Shown: positions 17,444-24,246 of the stretch, piece by piece | Position numbering within the stretch: the stretch's first letter is position 1 | Layout: the number at the start of each line of letters is the position of its first letter | NCBI GenBank assembly: GCA_002394305.1 | Contig: DGTM01000070.1 | Coordinates: 16,918 to 57,934 of the forward strand | Direction: 5' to 3' | Length of the DNA stretch: 41,017 nt | From: Prevotellaceae bacterium UBA4336 | GTDB lineage: Bacteria; Bacteroidota; Bacteroidia; Bacteroidales; Bacteroidaceae | Translations under genes and position numbers: made by a program | The notes under the pieces: model-generated | What the model saw: the letters and a program-made list of their open reading frames with translations, nothing else | Database searches by the model: none | What the model was told of the DNA's origin: nothing

Positions 17444-17497
17444 ACCGTGAAAGCACAGGTTTTCTGTGAGTTGCAAATCTCCGTGCCTTGGCGGCGC

Positions 17498-17533
17498 TGT
17501 GCGCTTCCGCTCACAACCGTGCGGAAATGCACA
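17498..17533 (-). promoter_or_regulatory. Paired enhancer dyads upstream of permease 2
   Basis: TGTGCGCTTCCGCTCA (17498-17513) and CGTGCGGAAATGCACA (17518-17533) are dyads 20 bp centre to centre. The nearer one is 54 bases upstream of the sigma-54 promoter, exactly as for permease 1. They end six bases from the AbiEii gene. Confidence 0.8.
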
Positions 17534-17538
17534 AAGCT

Positions 17539-18360
17539 TTATAGGAACACTATCTTGTCGGCCAGCATCAGGAAGTAGTCGTTAGACCAGATGTCGAGTT
17601 CGCGGGTATTGTCAACAAAGCCTCTTACGTCTGCCTTCACTTGTTCTATATCCGTTGTTGCCAGTTTCTCTCGGAGCATATCCAAGAAGGTTGTCTTGTC
17701 AATAATGACACCGCTGAATTCATGGATGCGTTCCTGCAGGTGGGCGAAGTTGAGTGGGATGTTCCAGCGGACATACCACTCGAAGTCGTACCAGTCGCGC
17801 CCCTTCACCCTCGTTTTCCAGTTTCGGTAAACCAATGCGTGCAACTTTCCTGCAAAGAGGTCAGGCAACACCAGGCAACGTGACATAAACGAATATGGCA
17901 GCTGCATCGCTAATTGTTCCGTAGTGAATCCTAAAGGTGGGTCAATGTCAAGTTCTATCTTTACCTTGATGGTCTTCTTCGTCTGGAACTTGATGTCGTA
18001 AACCTCGGTATTCTCCTTCAAGAATGCCGACTCTACACGACCGAAGATTTTCTTGTCTTTCTTAGCTATGCTTACCTCGTGGCCTGCCAGGCGAAACTCT
18101 TCGACAATGGCGGGGAAGTAATTCTCCAGGTGAATATCCCCACGCTTTTCTGTCAGCGTGAAATCCATATCCTCTGAGTATCTGGGCAAACTGTGGAACA
18201 GTCGCAGACATGTGCCGCCATAGAAAGCAGCGTGCTGGAAGAAGCCGCCTCTGTGCAGTCCTGCCAGTGCTATGCGTTGCATCACTTCCTGCTCTACGTT
18301 GGGAGTGGCTGTCCCTCTCTCTTCTGCATACACAGCCACCATCTTGTCATATATGGTCAT
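17539..18360 (-). CDS. AbiEii-family nucleotidyltransferase toxin
   Basis: This 273-residue protein is the toxin half of a type IV-like AbiE toxin-antitoxin pair. Its nucleotidyltransferase core is visible as FYGGTCLRLFHSLPRYSEDMDFTL (residues 47-70), containing the G-G-T and S-E-D-x-D-F metal/nucleotide-binding signatures. LHALVYRNWKTRVKGRDWYDFEWYV near 175 is the second conserved family block. Known AbiEii proteins bind GTP and cause reversible growth arrest, and relatives modify tRNA; some abort phage infection. It overlaps the antitoxin gene by four bases (ATGA), so the two are translationally coupled. Confidence 0.92.
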   Translation of the reverse strand: MTIYDKMVAVYAEERGTATPNVEQEVMQRIALAGLHRGGFFQHAAFYGGTCLRLFHSLPRYSEDMDFTLTEKRGDIHLENYFPAIVEEFRLAGHEVSIAKKDKKIFGRVESAFLKENTEVYDIKFQTKKTIKVKIELDIDPPLGFTTEQLAMQLPYSFMSRCLVLPDLFAGKLHALVYRNWKTRVKGRDWYDFEWYVRWNIPLNFAHLQERIHEFSGVIIDKTTFLDMLREKLATTDIEQVKADVRGFVDNTRELDIWSNDYFLMLADKIVFL

Positions 18361-18986
18361 TGCTTTATAATCTTTATAAGGTTGTTAAGTATGCTCTCCT
18401 TTCGTCCGCACGTGGCACAGGCCTTGATGATGCTGACATCGAATGTAGCCAGTTCGTCCATATCGAAGCGTATGTCTTCTTCCAGGTATTGCCATAGTGC
18501 CTTGAGTGACTGTGAGGGTATACAGCGGTCGTGGAGAATGAAATCGCAAAGTGCTTTCTCACGGCTTGCCATGAGAAACGTCACTCCGTCTTCCTCGGTG
18601 CTGTCAATGCCGATGGAAAAGTAGTCGGGTCTCACTTGGGCGTAGGTGAACAGACCCAATGAATTGCGAAACTGGCGAGAACGTTTGGTTGTGACCGAGG
18701 TCATCGTATAGACACGCTCCGGTATCAGTCCGTACCATCGAAGCGCCCAATGTTCTGACACGTATGAAGGACCGTAGATGTGATTTGCGCACAGACAGGC
18801 ATTGACAGGCTTACCACTCACTTGGCTCGCCACCACATAGAGGCCACGTTTCAGACGAATCAGTTGCCCGTCCTTTTCCAACGCCCTTATCTTTTCGCTG
18901 GGCGATGACAAATTGTCATAACAAGCAGACAGTACACCCGTTTGCACGGGCACACTCCCGAACTTTAGCAATGGATTCTCCTTCAC
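18357..18986 (-). CDS. AbiEi-family antitoxin and autorepressor
   Basis: This 209-residue protein is the antitoxin of the pair, in the usual antitoxin-first order. The N-terminal winged helix spans about residues 20-65 (IRALEKDGQLIRLKRGLYVVAS). The C-terminal domain includes PSYVSEHWALRWYGLIPERVYTMTSVTTKRSR and ASREKALCDFILHDR, which are typical of AbiEi. It starts at a GTG codon about 13 bases after the predicted transcription start. AbiEi proteins of the studied systems repress their own operon by binding an inverted repeat at the promoter, and such a repeat is present here at 19001-19028. Confidence 0.9.
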   Translation of the reverse strand: MKENPLLKFGSVPVQTGVLSACYDNLSSPSEKIRALEKDGQLIRLKRGLYVVASQVSGKPVNACLCANHIYGPSYVSEHWALRWYGLIPERVYTMTSVTTKRSRQFRNSLGLFTYAQVRPDYFSIGIDSTEEDGVTFLMASREKALCDFILHDRCIPSQSLKALWQYLEEDIRFDMDELATFDVSIIKACATCGRKESILNNLIKIIKQ

Positions 18987-19000
18987 GATGCTTAGTTTTT

Positions 19001-19036
19001 TTGTGCAAAGTTAGCAGTATTTGCACAATAATCCAA
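19001..19036 (-). promoter_or_regulatory. AbiE operon promoter with overlapping operator-like dyad
   Basis: Minus strand TTG (19036-19034), exactly 20 bases, then TAACTTTG (19013-19006) make a full Bacteroidetes promoter. Perfect 9-bp arms TTGTGCAAA (19001-19009) and TTTGCACAA (19020-19028) flank the -7 box, which is where an AbiEi repressor would bind. Confidence 0.75.
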
Positions 19037-19093
19037 GTTTTTCCTTGATTTCTGTGCAGGATTTAATAGTTTTGCTCTTTTGGGAAAAGGGAA

Positions 19094-20731
19094 TCAGGCT
19101 TTAGGGAGGGAGATGGTGAAGGTGGTGCCGCGGCCTTCTTCGCTGTCGATGGAGATGGTGCCGCCGTGCCCCAAGATGATTTGTCGGCAGAGGGCGAGGC
19201 CGATGCCGGTGCCGGCCTGTTTCGTGGTGAAGAAGGGGATGAAGGCTTGCGCGAGGACGTCGGGCGACATGCCGCAGCCGTTGTCGCGAACACAGATAAC
19301 AGACCTTCCCCCGCCCTCCCTTAAAGGGAGGGAGTTCTCCCCCTTTAGGGGGAAGTTAGAGAGGGTCTCGGAGGCCGTGAGCTCTACCTCCGTGGCGCCG
19401 CTCTCGTAGGCATTCTTGATGAGGTTGATGAGGACCTGCTCTATCTGGGAACGGTCTGCAAAGAGGGACAGCCTCTCCCCTTGCCCCTCCCCCGTGGGGG
19501 AGGGGGAAAAGGTTACCTTTGCAGGCTGCCTGCTCCCCTCCCCAACGGGGGAGAGGGAAAAGGTTACCTTTGCAGGCTGCCTGCTCCCCTCCCCCGTGGG
19601 GGAGGGGGAAAAGGTTACCTTTGCAGGCTGCCTGCTCCCCTCCCCTGTGGGGGAGGGGGAAAAGGTTACCTTTGCAGGCTGCCTGCTCCCCTCCCCCGTG
19701 GTGGAGGGGGAACAAGTCACTTTTGCAGGCTGCCTGCTCCCCTCCCCCGTGGTGGAAGGGGAATAAGTCACTTTTGCAGGCTGCCTGCTCCCCTCCCCCA
19801 CGGGGGAGGGGCCGGGGGAGAGGCAGTAGAGTGCCTTTATGTGGGCGAAGAGGTCAGCGACGTCGAACTGCGTCCGCTCGGGCTGCTTGATGCGCGTCAG
19901 CTGGCGGTAGCTCTCCACGAAGTCGAGCAGGGCGTGGCAGCGGCGGTTGATGACGGCAGCCCCCTCCTGTCCTCCATCGACGGGGAGGGAGTCGGCTAAG
20001 GTCTCGCTGATGGAGATGATGGGCGTCAGGGAGTTCATAATCTCGTGGGTCAGCACGCGGATGAGCTGCCAGTAGGCCTCCATCTCATGCCGCTGCATCA
20101 GCATCGACACGTCCTTCAGCGCCACGATGAGCCGCCGCCGTCCGTCGATGCGCAGCAGCACGGTGGAGAGGGCGCAGCCATCCACCATCTCCTTGTGTTC
20201 GGCGATGGCTGAGAGGATGTGGGGAGGCAAAAATTCCTCCCCCCTTTGGGGGGATAAGAGGGAGGCCTTTCCTGCGTGGTTCATCCAGTCGATGCGTCCG
20301 TCGGTGGTGCAGACGAAGAGAGCCGTGTCGACATTCTCGGTGAGCTGCCGCAGGTACTGCAATTGCCTTTCGGCCTCGACCAAGCGGGTGTGCAGGTGCT
20401 CGTTCTCCTTTTCCGTCTCGCGGTAGGCGTAGAGCAGGCGTCCGATGCGCCCGTAGAGCGAGAGGCACAGCCACAGCAGCGCCACGCCCAGGGCGACGGA
20501 CGGCCACAGCAGTCCCGCACGGATGCTGAGGGCCAGCATAGCCATTAAGATGGCAACGAGTCCAACAGACTTCCCCCAAAAAGCAGACCATCCGTACCTA
20601 TCGGACCCTCCCCCTTGCCCCTCCCTTGTAGGGAGGGGAGTAGAATGTGCTTGGCTGTTAATAGCAGACCCTCCCCCTTGCCCCTCCCTTGCAGGGAGGG
20701 GAGTAGTATGTGTTTGGGTGTTGGTATTCAT
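19094..20731 (-). CDS. Membrane sensor histidine kinase of the export regulon
   Basis: This 545-residue kinase is the likely partner of the NtrC-type regulator encoded just upstream. After a repeat-encoded N terminus (residues 1-43) come two membrane helices (about 53-95), a coiled coil (100-125), a PAS-like sensor segment (about 128-190) and the phosphoacceptor His in RVLTHEIMNSLTP (near 234). The ATPase domain follows, with N box QVLINLIKNAYESGA near 431, G1 VRDNGCGMSP near 482 and G2 GTGIGLALCRQI near 509. Between the H-box domain and the N box, residues 305-415 are six copies of a 17-residue repeat containing SRQPAKVT. No other ATG lies ahead of the first membrane helix, so the repeat-derived N terminus is probably translated. 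Confidence 0.9.
   Translation of the reverse strand: MNTNTQTHTTPLPAREGQGGGSAINSQAHSTPLPTREGQGGGSDRYGWSAFWGKSVGLVAILMAMLALSIRAGLLWPSVALGVALLWLCLSLYGRIGRLLYAYRETEKENEHLHTRLVEAERQLQYLRQLTENVDTALFVCTTDGRIDWMNHAGKASLLSPQRGEEFLPPHILSAIAEHKEMVDGCALSTVLLRIDGRRRLIVALKDVSMLMQRHEMEAYWQLIRVLTHEIMNSLTPIISISETLADSLPVDGGQEGAAVINRRCHALLDFVESYRQLTRIKQPERTQFDVADLFAHIKALYCLSPGPSPVGEGSRQPAKVTYSPSTTGEGSRQPAKVTCSPSTTGEGSRQPAKVTFSPSPTGEGSRQPAKVTFSPSPTGEGSRQPAKVTFSLSPVGEGSRQPAKVTFSPSPTGEGQGERLSLFADRSQIEQVLINLIKNAYESGATEVELTASETLSNFPLKGENSLPLREGGGRSVICVRDNGCGMSPDVLAQAFIPFFTTKQAGTGIGLALCRQIILGHGGTISIDSEEGRGTTFTISLPKA
19486..19818. repeat. 51-nt tandem repeat inside the histidine kinase gene
   Basis: Six copies of a 51-nt unit each carry CCTTTGCAGGCTGCCTGC next to a CCCCTCCCC...GGGGGAGG hairpin. 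The unit is 17 codons, so copy-number change keeps frame. A further G-rich element at 19308-19360 adds another in-frame insert. Confidence 0.9.
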
Positions 20732-20856
20732 GTATTATTATATAATGTATGAAAAATAAATCTTAAGTGGTAACTACTCCCCTCCCTACTTCCGCGCATC
20801 AAAAGCGCGCCTTGGTGCAAGAGCATCCAAGAAGGGAGGGGTAAGGGGGAGGGTCC
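20590..20856 (-). repeat. Composite repeat module, copy at the regulator/kinase junction
   Basis: Read on the minus strand it starts just after the regulator stop codon and has a bulged hairpin with GCGCGCTTTTGATGCGCG. An AT-rich spacer then holds the ATG of the kinase, followed by CCCCTCCCTGCAAGGG-type hairpins, the last of which is duplicated. The first 79 bases are identical to the inverted copy starting near 24039. Confidence 0.85.
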
Positions 20857-20857
20857 G

Positions 20858-22219
20858 CTATTTCAGTTTCCTATAAAGTGCAAACCTCGTGATGCCCAGC
20901 AGTTCGGCGGCATGCGTGACGTTGCCGCCCGCTATCTGCATGGCGCGGCCGATGGCTTCCTGCTCCAGGCGTTCCAGGTTCAGCGTCTGCATCTGCTGGG
21001 TGCGGCGCGAGGGTTCCTCCAGCACGAAGTCCTGGGCGCAGAGTGTCGTGCCCTTGCCGAGCAGCACGGCCCGCTCGACGGCATGCATCAGCTCGCGCAC
21101 GTTGCCGGGCCATGTGTGCTTCAGCAGCCGCTGGCGTGCGTCGCGGTTCAGCGTCTGCTTCGGCTTGCCGTACTTATGAGCGTAGAGGGCCAGGAAGTGT
21201 TCGGCAAGCAGGATGATGTCCTCGCCGCGTTCGCGCAGTGGCGGGATGGTGAGCTCGATGGTGTTGATGCGGTAGAGCAGGTCCTGACGGAAGCGGCCTT
21301 CGTTCACCTCGCCGCGGATGTCGGCATTCGTGGCGCAGATGAGTCGGATGTCGATGGGTGTCAGCTGCGTGCTGCCGAGGCGCGAGATTTCGCGTCGCTC
21401 CAACGCTGCCAGCAGCTTTGCCTGCAGGGGGAGGGTCAGGTTGCCAATCTCGTCGAGGAAGAGCGTGCCGCTGCTGGCAGCCTCCATGCGTCCGGCTTTC
21501 GGCTTGCGGGCATCGGTGAAAGCACCCTTTTCGTAGCCGAAGAGCTCGCTCTCGAAGAGCTGTTCCGGCACGCTGCCCAGGTCGATGCTGACGAAAGGCT
21601 TTGCGGAGCGAGCTGAAAGGGCACACAGCTGGCGGGCTATGACGTCCTTGCCCGTGCCATTCTCGCCGAGGATGAGCACATTGGCATCCGTCGGAGCCAC
21701 CTGAGCCACGGTCCGCAGCAGGCGCTGCATGACAGGACTCTCGCCGATGATGGTCGGGGCAGCTGTTGCTCCGAAGGGCGATGCCGTCACCTCCATGCGT
21801 TGCTCCAGGAGGCGGCTCCTGTGCCGTTCCTGACTGAGCTTGATGCCTGCCGAGAGCGTTGCCAGCAGCTTGGCGTTGTCCCAAGGCTTCGTCACGAAGT
21901 CCGTGGCGCCGCTCTTCAGGGCGCGTACCGCTTTGTCGGCATCGGCGTAGGCCGTCATGAGAATGACCACGGCCTGCGGGTCGCGGTGCAGGATGTGTTC
22001 CAGCCACTCGAAGCCCTCTTCGCCGCTGATGGTGTCGCGCTTGAAGTTCATGTCGAGGAGCACCACGTCGGGCTCCGTCATGTCGAGGAACTTGTCGATC
22101 TGCTCGGGTCGCGTCGTGACGCGTATGTCCTCCACGTGCGGCTTGAGCAACAGGTTCAGCGCAAAGAGGATGTCTTCGTTGTCGTCGATGACGAGCACCT
22201 TTCCTTTTCTTTCGTCCAT
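20858..22219 (-). CDS. Sigma-54-dependent response regulator (NtrC family)
   Basis: This 453-residue protein should open sigma-54 promoters when phosphorylated. The receiver domain (1-125) has VIDDNEDIL near 10, the acceptor Asp in VVLLDMNF near 57 and the conserved Lys in FVTKPWD near 109. The AAA+ domain (about 150-380) has Walker A GENGTGKD near 184 and Walker B GTLFLDEIGNL near 253. The sigma-54-contacting loop reads GAFTDA rather than GAFTGA; from family knowledge I believe this variant occurs in other Bacteroidetes regulators. A Fis-type helix-turn-helix closes the protein (GGNVTHAAELLGITRFALYRKL). It precedes the kinase gene and is divergent from tolC, whose promoter is sigma-54 type. 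Confidence 0.95.
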   Translation of the reverse strand: MDERKGKVLVIDDNEDILFALNLLLKPHVEDIRVTTRPEQIDKFLDMTEPDVVLLDMNFKRDTISGEEGFEWLEHILHRDPQAVVILMTAYADADKAVRALKSGATDFVTKPWDNAKLLATLSAGIKLSQERHRSRLLEQRMEVTASPFGATAAPTIIGESPVMQRLLRTVAQVAPTDANVLILGENGTGKDVIARQLCALSARSAKPFVSIDLGSVPEQLFESELFGYEKGAFTDARKPKAGRMEAASSGTLFLDEIGNLTLPLQAKLLAALERREISRLGSTQLTPIDIRLICATNADIRGEVNEGRFRQDLLYRINTIELTIPPLRERGEDIILLAEHFLALYAHKYGKPKQTLNRDARQRLLKHTWPGNVRELMHAVERAVLLGKGTTLCAQDFVLEEPSRRTQQMQTLNLERLEQEAIGRAMQIAGGNVTHAAELLGITRFALYRKLK

Positions 22220-22227
22220 AGTTGTTT

Positions 22228-22412
22228 ATTTATAGAGGGAGATAGAAGAAGATAAAAGAAGATAGAGGGAGATAGAGGACAATACCAAATGACAGCCTCC
22301 AAAAGCAAACGTCCTCTATCTTCTTCTATCTCCTTCTATCTTCCTCTATCTTCTTTCATTTCTCTTCTTCTATCTTCTTTTATCTTCTTTCATTTTTCTT
22401 CCTTTCCTTCTG
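22228..22412. repeat. Complementary 10-nt repeat arrays upstream of tolC
   Basis: Purine-rich decamers such as GATAGAGGGA and GATAGAAGAA (22235-22284) are followed about 25 bases later by the complementary pyrimidine decamers CTATCTTCTT and CTATCTCCTT (22312-22400). The two arrays could pair into a stem of 50 bp or more. Confidence 0.8.
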
Positions 22413-22480
22413 CAAAGTTAAGCTTTTTCTTCCATACTCCCCTCCCCTACTTCCTTTTTTCTTCGCGGCGCACGCGTTTT

Positions 22481-22516
22481 TGTGCGCTATCGCACATATT
22501 CGTGCGGAGGCGCACG
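22481..22516 (+). promoter_or_regulatory. Paired enhancer dyads upstream of tolC
   Basis: TGTGCGCTATCGCACA (22481-22496) and CGTGCGGAGGCGCACG (22501-22516) are perfect 6-4-6 dyads, 20 bp centre to centre. The nearer one ends 55 bases before the sigma-54 promoter. They are the best-formed sites of the three pairs and define the motif. Confidence 0.85.
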
Positions 22517-22571
22517 GGCAGGGAAGCACACAGCGGAAGCTTTTCCTGCGCATTATCAGCGAGATAAGCGT

Positions 22572-22588
22572 TTGGCACGCATCTTGTC
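22572..22588 (+). promoter_or_regulatory. Sigma-54 promoter of the tolC-hlyD operon
   Basis: TTGGCACGCATCTTGTC has the -24 element and TTG at exact spacing, with weaker bases at R, C and W. Twelve bases from the -12 position puts the transcription start at about 22599, so the ATG at 22600 would be almost leaderless. Confidence 0.8.
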
Positions 22589-22599
22589 ATAGTGAAGGT

Positions 22600-24102
22600 A
22601 TGAAGCAGATACTATTTACCCTTTTACTGATGCTGCCGTGCCGGGCGATGCCGATGCCGACCGACACGCTCAGGCTGACGCTCTCCGATGCCGTGAGGAT
22701 GGCACAGGAACAGTCGGCCGACGCACTGGCGGCACGTCACACACTGGAGTCGGCGGAGTGGAGCTTCCGCTACCACAAGGCCAACTACCTGCCGTCGGTG
22801 TCGCTCAGCAGCTCGCCCACGCTGAACCGACAGGTGAGCAAGATAACGCAGCCCGATGGTACCAATGTTTTTGTGCGGCAGAACCAATTGAGCACCGACC
22901 TTGCGATAGACATCAGTCAGAACGTGTGGCTTACGGGCGGCACGCTGTTCGTGCGCAGCAATCTCTACCGCCAGGACGAGTTCGAGCAGGCGACACACAG
23001 CTACAGCAGCGTGCCCTTTTCCATCGGATACAAGCAGAGTCTGCTGGGGCACAACAGCTTGCGATGGGCACGCCGCACCGAGCCGATGCGCCACAGCGTG
23101 GCCCGCAAGCAGTATGCCGAGACGATGGAGCTGGTGGCCTCGCGCGCGAGTACCTATTTCTTTATGTTGGCCGTGGCGCAGACGAACCTCAACATCGCAC
23201 GGCAGAACTATGCCGTCAGCGACACGCTTCACCGCTATGCCCTCCGTCGCTATGAGCGCGGCAGCATCACGGAGAACGAGATGTTGCAGCTGGAGGTGAG
23301 CAAGCTGAGCGAGGAAACGAACCGCCTGAACGCGGAGGCCGAGGTGGAGGATGCCATGCTGATGCTGCGCTCCTACCTCGGCATCAAGGAGGAAGTGACG
23401 CTCTCCGTGGTGCCGGACACGATGATCCAGGCCGAGACGATGGATGCCGACGAGGTGCTGGAGCTGGCACTCAGGAACAACCCGGACCCCGAACGGTTGC
23501 GTCTTAACATCGAGGAGAGCCGCAGCGCACTCTCGGCAGCCAAGGCCAGTCGCGGACTGAAGGCCGACCTCTATGTGCAGTTCGGCCTCTCGCAGACGGG
23601 CACGACGATGGCGGAGGCCTATCGAAAGCCGCTCAACCAGCAGTACGTCAGCCTGTCGCTCTCGCTGCCTCTGCTCGACTGGGGCCGCGGCAAGGGGCAG
23701 GTGCGCGTGGCAAAGTCGCGGCTGGAGCTGACGCAGACGCAGAGCGAGCAGGCGATGCAGGAGTTCCGGCTGAACGTGCTGAAGATGGTGCGGCAGTACA
23801 ACCTGCAGGCCTATCGCGTGAAGATAGCCTACCGTACGCGGGAGACGGCCCTGCGGCGCTACGACGTGGCGCGGTGGCTCTACCTGCAGGGACGCACGAG
23901 TCTGCTGGAGCTGAACACGAGCATCAGCGAGAAGGACAACGCCCAGCGTGCCTTCGTCGCCGCCCTGCAGACGTACTGGAGCCTGTACTACGGGTTGAGA
24001 AGCATGACACTACAGACCAATCATACCCACCAGACCCACCCCCTTACCCCTCCCTTCTTGGATGCTCTTGCACCAAGGCGCGCTTTTGATGCGCGGAAGT
24101 AG
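22600..24102 (+). CDS. TolC-family outer membrane efflux protein
   Basis: This 500-residue protein should form the trimeric outer-membrane exit duct of the exporter. It begins with a signal peptide (MKQILFTLLLMLPCRAM) followed by two OEP repeats rich in amphipathic helices, for example LTLSDAVRMAQEQSADALAA near residue 27 and VLELALRNNPDPERLRLNIEESR near 285. A conserved LDWGRGKGQVRVAKSRLEL segment is near 358. The start at 22600 is set by the signal peptide and by the sigma-54 promoter immediately upstream. The last 25 or so residues (HPLTPPFLDALAPRRAFDARK) and the stop codon are supplied by the composite repeat module, so the natural C terminus has been replaced or extended. Confidence 0.93.
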   Translation: MKQILFTLLLMLPCRAMPMPTDTLRLTLSDAVRMAQEQSADALAARHTLESAEWSFRYHKANYLPSVSLSSSPTLNRQVSKITQPDGTNVFVRQNQLSTDLAIDISQNVWLTGGTLFVRSNLYRQDEFEQATHSYSSVPFSIGYKQSLLGHNSLRWARRTEPMRHSVARKQYAETMELVASRASTYFFMLAVAQTNLNIARQNYAVSDTLHRYALRRYERGSITENEMLQLEVSKLSEETNRLNAEAEVEDAMLMLRSYLGIKEEVTLSVVPDTMIQAETMDADEVLELALRNNPDPERLRLNIEESRSALSAAKASRGLKADLYVQFGLSQTGTTMAEAYRKPLNQQYVSLSLSLPLLDWGRGKGQVRVAKSRLELTQTQSEQAMQEFRLNVLKMVRQYNLQAYRVKIAYRTRETALRRYDVARWLYLQGRTSLLELNTSISEKDNAQRAFVAALQTYWSLYYGLRSMTLQTNHTHQTHPLTPPFLDALAPRRAFDARK

Positions 24103-24240
24103 GGAGGGGAGTAGTTAGCACTAAAGATTTATATTTCCTACATTATAATATAATAATATATGAATACCAACATCCAAACACATTCTACTCCCCTCCCTAC
24201 AAGGGAGGGGCAAGGGGGAGGGTCCGGTAGGTACGGTGGG
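24034..24240 (+). repeat. Composite repeat module, copy at the tolC/hlyD junction
   Basis: The module spans the end of tolC, the short gap and the possible 5' end of hlyD. It has the bulged hairpin with GCGCGCTTTTGATGCGCG, an AT-rich spacer with an ATG at 24160, the CCCCTCCCTACAAGGG hairpin and a tail TCCGGTAGGTACGG. It is inverted relative to the copy at 20590-20856 and identical to it over 79 bases near its start. Confidence 0.88.
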
Positions 24241-24246
24241 TCTGCT

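Noticed and set aside
17204..17476. 91-residue N-terminal extension of permease 2
   Set aside because: It translates the sigma-54 promoter and two repeat arrays; the conserved start MKQAFRLISRMKG is at 17203.
19486..19818. Regular 51-nt direct repeats as a CRISPR array
   Set aside because: The whole 51-nt unit is repeated with no unique spacers, the array is in frame within a kinase gene, and no cas gene is near.
22480..22599. 40-residue extension of TolC from ATG 22480
   Set aside because: It runs through the enhancer dyads and promoter and lacks a signal peptide; the signal peptide begins at 22600.
20590..24240. Insertion sequence flanked by the inverted modules
   Set aside because: The 3.3 kb between the copies holds only the regulator and tolC genes and no transposase, and no target-site duplication is visible.
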